This document shows, piece after piece, positions 23,354 through 33,761 of a stretch of DNA of 64,000 bases (position 1 is the stretch's first letter; the number at the start of each line of letters is the position of its first letter). The DNA is from Paracyclopina nana (lineage: Eukaryota; Arthropoda; Copepoda; Cyclopoida; Cyclopettidae), in the NCBI GenBank assembly GCA_019096065.1, contig JAGUCH010000007.1, positions 3,556,501 to 3,620,500 of the forward strand, given 5' to 3'. The notes under the pieces were generated by a model. The model ran no database searches and had not been told where the DNA came from. It worked only from the letters and a program-made list of their open reading frames with translations. The position numbers and the translations under genes were made by a program.

Positions 23354-23987
23354 ATGTCTTCTCTTTCCTTGAAAGTAAGTTAAAAACTCAATAGAGTAAA
23401 ATTCACAAAATCATTTTTTTTCTTTCAATTATTAGGGTTTGGTTTGCCTTGCTGCACTTTTTGCTGTGGCTCAAAGCTCTGGAATTGCAACTCATCCAAA
23501 GGGAGGAAAGTCCTATGTTGGAGCAACCACCTGGGGATTTCCTTCAAATGGAAAGAATTGGAGAGGATCATATGCAGCCAGCATTTGGACACCAGCTAGA
23601 AAGTCATGGACAAGGTTCAATCCCACTTGGAATAGCCGATACAACTCCAAATGGAATTACCCTTCTAAGACTTCTTGGAACTACTTAAACAAGTGGAACC
23701 AACATGGAAATCAATGGAACCAACATGGAACTCAATGGAACTATCATGGAAATCTATGGAACCAGCATGGAAATCAATGGAACCAGCATGGAAATCAATG
23801 GAACCAACAAGGAACTCAATGGAACCAACAAGGAACTCAATGGAACCAACTTGGAAATCAATGGAATTACCCATATGAGAATAATAACTACTATAATTCT
23901 TGGAGTCCTCATTCCAACCAAAATGGACATCAAGGCTGGAATTGGCCTCAAAATGGATTTAGCAGATTTTACACCCCAAGTCATTGA
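23354..23987 (+). CDS. Secreted Trp/Asn/Gln-rich tandem-repeat protein
   Basis: Exons 23354-23374 (MSSLSLK) and 23436-23987 join in phase 0 to give 190 aa. Residues 1-20 form a signal peptide (GLVCLAALFAVAQSSG), split by the intron. The mature protein is dominated by a 7-residue repeat, W-N-Q-[HQL]-G-[NT]-Q, flanked by other W, N and Y-rich sequence; it contains almost no acidic residue and no Cys in the mature part. Such composition suits a self-associating secreted material (silk, cement, matrix) or a membrane-active peptide source, but no homologue is recognised. The polyA signal is at 24108. The next two genes downstream are also secreted. Confidence 0.85.
23690..23868 (+). repeat. 21-bp coding minisatellite
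   Basis: About eight copies of TGGAACCAACATGGAAATCAA-like units encode the W-N-Q-x-G repeat. Stop codons are missing from several other frames here because the unit is a multiple of three, so overlapping open frames are artefacts. Confidence 0.92.
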
Positions 23988-24107
23988 AACTACAGTACCA
24001 AATCTTGGAATCCCGTGAGGAACAACTAGGAAGATTTAGTTGAGCCTAATGGCTGAAATGAGGCCAATAAGAAAGAGGTTTTGCTAAAGTTGAATTTTGA
24101 TTTTTGG

Positions 24108-24113
24108 AATAAA
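24108..24113 (+). terminator. Polyadenylation signal AATAAA of the Trp-repeat gene
   Basis: Canonical hexamer about 120 bp after the stop codon. Confidence 0.7.
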
Positions 24114-24306
24114 TCTCCTTGAATTTCCTTCACTTGTTAATACTTACGTAATGTAAGAACGCAAATCATGAGGTAAAAATACCTTATAATATTTTGTATA
24201 CTATATTGTAAGGCCAAGCATTTTTCACACCATATGGGCAAGTGGACTGCAACATGTGCAAAATACTTTTAGTATAACAATGCTGGCTTACACATTTTGC
24301 AGTTGT

Positions 24307-25276
24307 ATGAAGCTTTCCAAGCGCAACATGCCAAAACTCCCAGTGTCAATATATTTGGCCTTTGTGGTCTTTGCTGTCAAAGAAACACGAGCAGTACCTG
24401 CCTACTTCGATGTCTTTGTGCCTGGCAAAGATATAGCTGGCACGAAATCTGGCTGCCCTTGTTGGTTTGACCCTGGGCAAAAATTCACTACAGCTACAGA
24501 ATGCCCTTGTTGCCCAACTGGTTATTTGCCCTGTGGTTACCCCAATCACAAGAGATGCTACAAACCCTTGGATGAAGATGGAAACATAGTTAGTCCAGGC
24601 TCCAGAGTGGGCTGTGCAGGTTTAATCAATTAGCATGTGCAAAGCATCAATCACAAAAACTGTTTCTTCATCAGGGATTGCTCCATATCCTGCTTGGACT
24701 CTGTCAACCCAAGGAGCTCCTTGTCATTTCGATCCTACTGACTATTCCTGTGCTATTTGCACCACAGGTGTGATCTTGATTTTTTCATAAGGAAAATATG
24801 GACGAAGCATATTTTTTCAGATGCCTATCAATGCAGCAATTATGCTGACCCCATTCCGGACAAAATCAAGACCAAAGACAAGGCTACTGGAGTCATCACC
24901 ACAATCGACACACAGTTTCCCCTGGGACAATATTGCAGAAAGCTGGGCAGCCAATACAACTACAGATGCTGGGGAAATAGTAGGATATGCTAAAAAATCA
25001 CCCACACATGTGTGCATAAGTGTATTTTAATCCTTGCCACTTTCAGTTCAGGACTGCAGAAACAATCCTCAGTCTTGCGACCCCAATGCCACTTGTGTGG
25101 ATTCCACATTTGAGCTGATTCCAGATGATCCAAGCACTCCTTCCATTTCCGAGAAAGAGACGAGGTTTTACTGCAAGTGCAAAACTGGCTACACTGGCAA
25201 TGGATTTGTGTGCGTTCCAAATGGCTCAGTCAATAATTTGGACTTGGTGGATTTCAAATTGACAACTTACTTGTGA
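24307..25276 (+). CDS. Secreted cysteine-rich protein with C-terminal EGF-like domain
   Basis: Exons 24307-24619, 24675-24767, 24821-24979, 25047-25276, all joined in phase 1. The start is uncertain: the ATG at 24307 (MKLSKRNMPKLPVS...) or the later MPKLPVSIYLAF, either giving a signal peptide ending near KETRA. The N-terminal half has clustered Cys (GCPCWFDPG, ECPCCPTGYLPCG, APCHFDP, CAIC). The last exon encodes an EGF-like module, DCRNNPQSCDPNATC...FYCKCKTGYTGNGFVC, with a long inserted loop. Phase-1 exons fit extracellular domain shuffling. Function unknown; extracellular matrix or ligand-binding is plausible. The polyA signal is at 25423, close to the end of the convergent Spaetzle-like gene. 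Confidence 0.8.
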
Positions 25277-25422
25277 TTTGTTTCACTATTAGCAACCCTA
25301 TACAATATAAGCAATAGCTCATGGAAAGTATACAATAGCAAGTATGTATGTTATGCTCTTTAATTCACTTGTTTTAAATGCTATGTTAGAGTTAAGGATT
25401 ACTTATAAATATTGTACATGTC

Positions 25423-25428
25423 AATAAA
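25423..25428 (+). terminator. Polyadenylation signal AATAAA of the EGF-like gene
   Basis: Only about 16 bp before the stop codon of the convergent gene on the minus strand, so the two 3' ends probably overlap. Confidence 0.7.
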
Positions 25429-25443
25429 AGTGTCACCAAATTT

Positions 25444-26376
25444 TTATTCAATTGTTTGGGAAGTGAAACAGTCGCAGCTTGTGGGCAGCTTGAACGATTC
25501 CACAGAGAAAGGCAAATAGTAGTCGTAAGGGTTGAACACTAGCAATCGTTGGTAGCTGAATTTCTGAACACACATGGACCTGTAGCATGCTGAAACGAAA
25601 AACATAATTAAGAAATAAAAATAACGGTTTTTGATGAAAACTGCACAGAAAAGTTTTTATCATGTATGCTTTTCACTTGGTTCAAATAATTGTTCATGGC
25701 AATTGGAGGCAACCTTTAATACTTTTGCAAGCATTTGATATTAATTTCAATTGACTTGAATTATTATTCGAATCAAATGAAAAGCAGAAATTGGAAAATC
25801 TTCCTTGTGCAGTTTCGGTGAAATCCGTCAATCAGCATTCATGGTTACCTGGAATTTTTGGGCACGATTCTCCAGGCTGTTGGCATATCTCCAGTCTCAC
25901 TGTTTGCAAAATAAAATCCTGCTTTGCTCTCAGATGATTGATGATAATTCTCCATTCTCCTTTGCTATTTATGGCTCTGACTGGTTTCACATACGACACA
26001 GATGACTTGCACAAATATGTTTCTTCTCTGAGGGTTGACAAGTTATCCACTGAAGCTTTTGTATTTAGCATCACTTCCTGCCAACAAAAGAGGCTCGAAT
26101 TCAAAGATACCATTAAAAAATAGTAATATAGTTTATTACCTTGTACATGGAGGATATTGAGTAGTAATGGTAGTACAGTGAATTTTCAATCTCAAACACT
26201 GGATAATCATCATCATCAAGGCACAAAAAGGTGGAATTTCCATTCAAATGCTTATACGAAGTTGCACATTTGGGTACATCTGTACTCAAGCCAACTTTGC
26301 CCACAAAATCATCCACTTGAGATCCATAATAGCCATGAACACTTGCTATGAAAAACACTACTAGTAAATGCAACAT
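25444..26376 (-). CDS. Spaetzle-like cystine-knot cytokine (Toll-ligand family)
   Basis: Exons (minus): 26376-26140, 26077-25849, 25589-25444, giving 203 aa. Signal peptide MLHLLVVFFIASVHG, then a prodomain of about 80 residues, then a C-terminal domain with seven Cys: YLCKSS, LEICQQ, ESCPK, ACYRS, MCVQK and SCDC. The segments WRIIINHL...VRLEIC and CVQKFSYQRLLVFNP followed by the C-x-C end match Spaetzle family spacing, including the Y-x-R-L-L motif. Spaetzle proteins are disulfide-linked dimers activated by proteolysis and bind Toll receptors. A possible cleavage site is the lone Arg in STLREE, about 5 residues before the first knot Cys; no dibasic site is seen. The UAA stop overlaps the AATAAA signal (GAATAAAAA). 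Confidence 0.8.
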
Positions 26377-26991
26377 TTTGAAGCTTTGCTACACTGATCG
26401 TCGTTCCACCATGATTTTTTGAGTAAGACTGACGAACGCAAGATTGCGCGTACATCATGCGTAAAACGCAACTTTTTTACTGCGGCATTTCGGAAATCGG
26501 AAGTGAACAGATACTACATCAAAGAGCATATAAAAGTCACGTGTGTGATCCATTAAAAAAAAGTCAATTAACAACGCATTTTCACCTGACCACATTATAA
26601 CTACTTTCCCCACTTTTCTAATGATATATGGTGCTTAAGAAATGTAGCATGAATAATCACTATTCAGGTTCTGAATGAATAAATGAAGGCATTTTTGGGT
26701 TGAACATTTATGATTATTATTAAAGAAACAATTTTCAAAAAGGAGAAAGGGCCATTTTTTGCCTGTCATAGCATCTGGTCATGGAAATGTAAGAGAAGAA
26801 AAGAATCTTTTCATCGTTTGACAGGCATGAAGGTGTTTTTATTCGAGCAGAACTAAAATGTCCTTTGAAATCAGCTGAAATATGGTCAAGCTCCCATTCT
26901 GACTGATTCTGAAGACATTTGGCTACTTTTGAGCCTGCCCATCTGACGCAGTTTATCCATTTTCAAAATGTAAACAAAAGCATTACTATGC
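26377..26991. other. Intergenic region between the Spaetzle-like gene and the zinc-finger gene
   Basis: Contains a TATA/E-box pair described separately; otherwise AT-rich with no coding signal. Confidence 0.5.
26529..26543 (+). promoter_or_regulatory. TATA box (26529-26535) with adjoining E-box CACGTG (26538-26543)
   Basis: TATAAAA followed two bases later by CACGTG on the plus strand. It could be the core promoter of the zinc-finger gene at 26992, implying a 5' UTR of about 430 bp. CACGTG is the MAX/MYC-type site, and a MAX gene lies in this window, but no link is shown. Confidence 0.4.
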
Positions 26992-28154
26992 ATGATGGCG
27001 ACCCAAACAAAAGGAATCGACTTGGTTGTTTGCTCGAAAAAGGATGCTAATCAAGTGACCACTGACGTTGTTGACTTTGAGGCTCTTCTGGACGATTACG
27101 AGGCCGAAACTTGGTCCGATGGCAATGATGACAATGAAGGGAAAGATGACTTAAATTGTCACTCTGAGGTTGAAGATCGAGAAGAGGACAACTCAAGCAA
27201 GTAATGTTATCATCACTTGAAATCACGCATTAAGATTTTTTAAAGTTATATTTGCATTTAAAGGGCTGAGGATGATGATTGTGAAATCATAGAGGTTGTT
27301 GCTCAAGGTGGGAATTCTGGAGGCGAAAGAACTGTCAATCCCAATTCTCACTTGGAATTGGTCTTGTCTATGGAAGAGTTTGGTCACCATCAGCTGCTTC
27401 CAGGATCAGATCCAGGTGGTGACAATGCTAATAACAACCCAAAGAGTTTTCCAACTAAACCAAAGTAGGTTCAACTTTAAAAAATCTATGAAAGGAATGC
27501 AAAAATACTTTTCAGGGATTGTTTGCACCATGTGATCCCTTTGTCTGTTTACTCTGATGAACTACTACGAAGATTTCCTGCCAATTTGTTCGCCAAAAGG
27601 CAACTTCAACTCACATCAAGATCAGTAAGACTTGAAGACGCTTTTAAAGCAATTTCAAAAAAATCTTTGTTTAATTTTTTCAGCCTCAAATACAAGTTGT
27701 GAACATGTCAATTGAGCGCAAGAATACTCAGCTCTATTTGACACCTGTCATTCCTGATGAAATGCCAACTTTATCTCATGCTCCACGTGCCAGTGGATAT
27801 AAGGCCCCTGTCATCTGCCAATTTTGCCACAAATCCTACAAGCAAGCTGGCAACCTTAAAAAGCATTACAGGATCAAGCATAATTTCCTGAGCAGGTAAG
27901 CAATTTCGCTGATGAGCCTATGTAAGCAAAATTAAATAAAGTGGACCTTGAAACTTTATTCCCCTTTTTTCATCTAATGATAGACCCCATTTTTTGTACT
28001 GCAGCCACAATTTCAGTTGACTGACTAATTGTGGCTCTTGTTAAGATTTCAATTATGTGACCATGAAATTCATGGAGTTGAACCTACAACAGCTCTTAAT
28101 GAGTACCTTTTGTTACAAGAGTCTTGCCAAAAATTGCATGAAATTCTGAGATGA
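26992..28154 (+). CDS. Acidic protein with a single C2H2 zinc finger
   Basis: Exons 26992-27200, 27264-27464, 27516-27624, 27684-27895, 28046-28154 give 279 aa; all junctions keep frame. The first 70 residues are acidic (DFEALLDDYEAETWSDGNDDNEG...). A second acidic run ends exon 1 and starts exon 2. The only recognised domain is the finger CQFCHKSYKQAGNLKKHYRIKH near residue 220, followed by a short helical tail (EYLLLQESCQKLHEILR). The low finger number makes sequence-specific binding by itself unlikely; a cofactor or RNA-binding role is possible. Two consecutive ATG codons open the frame. Confidence 0.8.
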
Positions 28155-29378
28155 CGAAAAACAGCGCTAATTTCGCGGTTTTCCCACCTGTTGTTCTGTA
28201 TTATTGTTGTGTTTGCCGAATTTCTGGTCCAAACTTCCGACTTTATGCTAATTCGCTCATCCAAGGACAAAAATCTTCTACTATAAACACAATAAGCAAT
28301 CAAGGAAATTGTCGACTTACTTTACGTGATGCAACACATGAACGGGTCGTCTAAGTCGTTTGTTTATAGGAGATGTCATGCTCAATGAATCTTGTAATAG
28401 TAATATTATTTCTCTCCGATTTTATAAATGTCATGTGCGAAGACCACGTGACTCTTTCCCGAACAAAATGCATTAATATAAATTAAAAACCAATAAATGG
28501 TCACTGTGAACATTCCACGTGGTCGATAATTGAAACACCTTCTCTCGTAGAATTTTAGAGTAAGTTGGGTTTTACACCACCACAAAAAAGCTATTTTCTG
28601 GAACGTAGCAAATACCATAATTACCACAGCTCGTTATGTGATGACATTAGGCTAACCAAACAATTATTAGGGCCTATGTAAAGAGCGTGGTAATAAGTGT
28701 TTCGTTTCTTTAATTACGTATTCATCGTTGGCATGAATATTAAATCACCCAGAACTGTGAACACTTAGGTTTTCCCACATCACTCAAATGTCAATGACGC
28801 ATTTCAGTAAAATTGGAACTTTGTGGCACCGCATAATGTCCATTTTCCACTTGCAAGCGGTAGATTTAATATTTCATCTGCAATTTGACCATCACTCAAA
28901 CTGTCAATTATCACCCTACCTATGACGCATTTCGTGAAAAAAGGTTTCATATTTGAAGGCCCCCCCACAAAATTATGTTCATTTCCCACTTGCAAAAGGT
29001 CAATTTAATATTTCATCAGGAATTGACCAATTTTGAGAAATGAGTGTTGATTCACTCCATTTTCTAAAAAAAGTGGCCTTATCACTAATAAATAGAAAAA
29101 CCTCAAATCTAACATTCTTCTTATGACTTTTTATAGCTGAGGCAATGATTTTATGAGTGATTTTTATTAGCATGACACAAATTAAGGAATTTTGTGAAAG
29201 AAATTATTGTGCCCAACATTTATATGAAACTGGCTGATTTCTGGCATTCAGGTTGTCATGTTTTATTTTCGGTGTCAATTTTAGGTGGCCTTGACTCGTT
29301 TTCAAAGTCAAGTTTTTTCCCGAGTAGCAGAGAAAGCCCAAGTAGCTGAGCTTGGTTCAAGTTTTAGTGTTAATAAGC
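28155..29378. other. Intergenic region upstream of the DEG/ENaC gene
   Basis: AT-rich; no gene. Holds a diverged tandem duplication at 28773-29033. Confidence 0.55.
28773..29033. repeat. Diverged tandem duplication, about 128-bp period
   Basis: Two copies share GACGCATTTC, then CCCACTTGCAA or CCACTTGCAA, then TTTAATATTTCATC and AATTTGACC or AATTGACC, offset by about 128 bp (28796 versus 28924). Non-coding. Confidence 0.7.
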
Positions 29379-32300
29379 ATGGTGGTGCGGAAACATGAAG
29401 GCGGAACTTGCGGCATTTTATGGGGAACTTGGGACGACTTTTGGCAAGCCACCTCCATTGGTGGGGCTGCCAATGCTGGAAATGCCACAGGTGCACCTTA
29501 CATTAGGAGAATCATCTGGATCGTGATTTTCCTCATTTTCTCCTACTTGACCATATCTGGAGTGGTACAGCTATTCCAGACTTACTACAAATACCCGGTG
29601 ACGTATTCAGTCTACGTTTCTCACGAAAATAAGGTAACATTTTTATAACCAGAGTAGATTGTCTTATTCTTGAGCTGACACATTATTAATATTGTGGAGC
29701 TATTTTTCAGCCCTGATCTAATGAACCGTGCTAATTTTCAATATTTCAAGGTGGCTTTCCCAGCTGTCACAGTGTGCAATCAAAATCGAGTGGACTGCCA
29801 AAGTTTGGGAAAAGTGATAGCGAAATGTGCAAAATCTCCATCTACTTGTGGAGTGGCACAAAGTCGTATCGATATTTTGGACACTTTATGGATTTCTTGC
29901 AACAGAACAAGCACCAGTCATGATGATCCAGGTACTATATATCATATTTAATTGGTGAAGGCCCTTTTTCCCTTCACTATGCTGTTCATATGTATTATGC
30001 ATTTTATTATTTATTATTATTGATGATTTCATAAACAACCTGTAGTTTTAGGTGGAGAACCGACATCTAATTCTGGAACGAATACAGGAACGAATACAGG
30101 AACGAATACAGGAACGAATACGGGAACGAATACCGGAACGAATACAGGATCGAATACTGAAACGAATACAGGAACGAATGCTGGAACAAATACTGGAACA
30201 AATACAGGAACGAATACAGGATCGAATACAGGATCGAATAATGGAACGAATACAGGAACGAATACAGGAACGAATACTGGAACGAATTCAGGAACGAATA
30301 CAGGATCGAATACAGGATCGAATACTGGAACGAATACAGGAACGAATACAGGATCGAATACAGGATCTAATACAGGAACGAATACAGGATCGAATACAGG
30401 ATCGAATACCGGAGCAAATACAGGAATCACTAGTACAAATGCAGGAACTACTATTGGAATTATTACAACAAGTACAGTTGCACCTGGTGGCAGTGGTACA
30501 ACAAGTACAGTTGCACCTGGTATCACTACTACAACAAGTACAGTTGCACCTGGTGTCACAACTACAACGAGTACAACTGTACCTGGGGTCACTACAACTT
30601 CCAGTACAGCTGCACCTGGTGTCTCTTCTCCAAATTCTGGTTCTACTCAAGGAGCTACAACTACAACCACCTCTACAACCACAGCTGGATCAACTTTAGG
30701 TCTGATTGATTCTGTATCTTTAAAAAAATCGAACGTTTGACTGGTTACTGTCTGATTTTGCATAGGTTTGACTACGTTAGCATCAGCTTCTTCTTCGACT
30801 ACAACTACAGCAGGTTCATTTATTGTTTTGCGCTTTAATTTTACTGTTGCTAATCATTGCTTCAAAATCACAACTTTGTGTAAACGCAGGTTTGCCACAA
30901 GCGAGCTCAACAACTGCTACTGTGACAGCCTTTAGTATCCCGATTTCACAAAGTACCAAATCTAGTACAACTGGTATTTTATCCACTAGCACTGCACTCA
31001 TAGACATAGTGCAGACACAAAGTACGACTTCATCTAAAAGCACTGAAATTCCCACTTTGAATGCAACAAACAGCCCAGCCACAACCTCAGGCAGCCCTCC
31101 CTTAACTTCTACTAATGCAACCTCAGCCCCAAACAGCCCAATTACTAGCGTCACAACCTTAGCCCCAAACAGCCCAACTTCAATAGGGCCAACCCCAACA
31201 TCCGCCCCAAATACGCCAACTACTCCTACCTCATCAAGCCCATCTGAAACTAGTGCGGCCTCAGCCCAAACCAGCCTATCAACAGCCTCGCCGAGCCAAA
31301 GTACATCTAGTTTGAACGAGGCTACTAACAGCCTAACTACAACTAGTGGAACCACTTTCTCTGCAAATAACCCAACTACAGATGATTCAACCTCAGCCCC
31401 AAACAGCCCAACAACTAGTGGAACAACCCTTGCCCAAAATAGCCCAACTACCATAGGATCGACGTCAACATCAGCCCTAAATACCACAATAGCAACCTTA
31501 GCCCCAAACAGCCCATCTTCAAGTGGAACAACCTTCGCATCTATCAGCTCAACTGCAATAGTCAAAACCTCAACATCATCAGTCCAAAATAGCCCAACTT
31601 CAACAACCTCATCTGTCCCCTCGTCAACAAGTACTTCCAGCCCATCTACAGCATCAGTCCCAAACAGCCCAATTTCAACTAGTGAATCCCCAGCCTCAAG
31701 CAGCCCAACTTCAACAAGTGAAGCCTCAGCCCCAAACAGCCCAACTTCAACAAGTGAACCCTCAGCCCCAAACAGTCCAACTTCAACAAGTGACGCCTCA
31801 GTCCAAAGCAGCCAAAATACATTTAGTTCAGGCTCAGCCCCAAGCAGCCCATTATCAACTAGTGAATCCCCAGCCTCAAACAGCCCAATTTCAACTAGTG
31901 AATCCTCAGCCCCAAACAGCCCAATCTCTTCTAGTGAAGCATCAGCAATAAACAGCCCTACTTTGAAAGGCTCAACCTCAGCCCCACCCAACCCAACTAT
32001 AGCTACCATAAGCACCACTTCAGGCCCTCTTAGCCCTTTGGCAACAAGTACGAGTGGGACACCAACTTCAGCTCAAAGTACGATACCTTCAACCAAAGTT
32101 TCAACTACTTCAGTGTTGCTATCAGCCCTTGGCTCAAATCAAGGAGTGACTTCAACGACAACCTCATTTCTTGATACTAGTATTTCACTTTTTAAAATCA
32201 ATTAATTGCTCAAACATGTGGGAAAGTAATTTTTTAAATAGGTGCAAACCTTGGGCCAGGTGGAGGAGGTGCTCCTGCGGGCAAAAGGAGGAAAAGGCAA

Positions 32301-33701
32301 ATAATCAGGGAGCCTCCTTCCAAAGATTTGTCTAATAGTGGAAGCATTCCAGACGCAATTGAAAAAGAGAATCAGTTCATGAGTCGCTTCATGTCACTGA
32401 ACAGCGACGAGAGGGAATTGATTGGCCATCAGTTTGAAAACCTGGTTCAAAGCTGCACATTTCGGGGTCGAGATTGCTTGAACAGCTCCAATTTTCTCCT
32501 CACTCCAACCCCAGCGTATGGGAATTGCTACACTTTCAATAGCAAGCTCAACGAAAATGATGACTATGCTGGAGAAAGGTACACTTCGATGACTGGTCCA
32601 TTTTTTGGCCTCTCTTTGGTGCTAAATCTGGAGCAGTTGTATTACATGCAAGAAGGAGAGACTAAACAGGCTGGTGCCAGATTGGTGGTGCATGACAATG
32701 AAGTCCTGCCCTTGACAGAGGAATATGGCCTCGATTTGGCACCAAACTCACTTGCTGAGGCTGCTGTGGCTCAAGTGGACCTGACAAGACAAACTGAACC
32801 GTATGCCTCGAATTGCACTGATGAGTGGGCTGCCACCAATTATACCAAATATGTACCCTCAACTTGGCCCTACTCGTTGCAACAATGCCAGAGAATTTGC
32901 AGCCATTCCTCAATTTTGGAGCAGTGTGACTGCTTTCATCCTCGGTTTTTGGACAGTGAATCCAGATTTGGCAAGGACCCTTGCAACCTCACTGACACTT
33001 GTAATTTACCTCTTATTCTATTGAATTATCATGATTTTGGACACTTTTCGTTTCAGCTGAAGATTTGGCCTGTATTGAGCAAATTATGCTCGAGCTCGAT
33101 TCTGGATCACGAAATTGCTCGTGCTACGTTCAATGCAAAGAGATTGATTATGATGTGCAAATGTCTCATTGCAAATGGCCATCATCTTATTATGAAGTAA
33201 CTCGTCTAATTGTTAGTATTTCACTAGTATTTATATAATGTAACTTAGGACTCGGCTGCAAGCTCGTATGGATACTCTGATGTGCCATCCGGAGCTCCAG
33301 GATTATCAGAAAATCTCCTACAAGTCAATGTCTACTTCAAGTCACTCAATGTGAAAGTCGTCGAGGAAAATCCTGTCTATCAATCCGTGAGTTAACATTT
33401 TTGTTGTGCTATGTTTAAGGTTTTCTTAAGGTGCATGATTTGTCCTTAGATGGACTCGGCCGAATTCATATCAGCTTTTGGTGGTGCTTTGGGACTTTTC
33501 TTGGGCATATCTTTAGTCAGTGCTTTCGAAGTGATTGAGCTCATCATTGATGTCATCATCAACTTTTGCTTGTACTGTGGCAAGAGTAGGCCCAAAAAGG
33601 ACAGCCATTCAAATGATGGAGATAAAAAGGACAAATTGCAACCTTGGACATCCGGATTCGAGTACAAAGAGCCTTTTGACTCTGGAAAGCTTCAAGAATG
33701 A
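29379..33701 (+). CDS. DEG/ENaC-family cation channel with large mucin-like extracellular insert
   Basis: Exons 29379-29633, 29751-29931, 30052-30699, 30766-30813, 30890-32179, 32242-33000, 33057-33196, 33249-33386, 33450-33701 give 1236 aa, all in frame. TM1 is IIWIVIFLIFSYLTISGVVQLF, preceded by FWQATSIGGAANA, the place of the family's His-Gly gating region. FPAVTVCNQN opens the palm. Post-insert Cys motifs include YSLQQCQRICSHSSILEQCDCFHPRF and NCSCYVQC. TM2 carries the selectivity region (GALGLFLGISLVSAFEVIEL, with G-x-S). Between them, three exons (30052-32179) insert about 662 Thr/Ser/Pro/Gly-rich residues, followed by AGKRRKRQ, a furin-type site. The insert exons are flanked by phase-1 introns, so skipping them keeps frame. 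Confidence 0.9.
30064..30425 (+). repeat. 12-bp coding minisatellite (GGA-ACG-AAT-ACA)
   Basis: About 30 degenerate copies encode Gly-Thr-Asn-Thr in the channel frame. ACG often changes to TCG (Ser). All frames on both strands stay open here, so an Ile-Gln-Glu-Arg frame and antisense frames are shadows. The channel frame is fixed by flanking splice phases. Confidence 0.92.
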
Positions 33702-33704
33702 TGC

Positions 33705-33710
33705 AATAAA
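33705..33710 (+). terminator. Polyadenylation signal AATAAA of the DEG/ENaC gene
   Basis: Hexamer immediately after the stop codon, 50 bp before the stop of the convergent gene. Confidence 0.7.
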
Positions 33711-33761
33711 AATCTATATTTTTCCTCTTTAAAAAGTTCTAGCGTATACGCTAATAAAAAG

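Noticed and set aside
30052-30699. Plus-strand frame of repeated Ile-Gln-Glu-Arg and antisense Val-Pro-Val frames
   Set aside because: The 12-bp repeat is open in all frames; flanking splice phases fix the Gly-Thr-Asn-Thr frame of the channel.
30823-30889. Hydrophobic stretch (MFCALILLLLIIASKS) as a signal peptide of a separate mucin gene
   Set aside because: It lies in the intron between 30814 and 30889, and the exon phases on both sides match the channel. An internal promoter giving a secreted mucin cannot be fully excluded.
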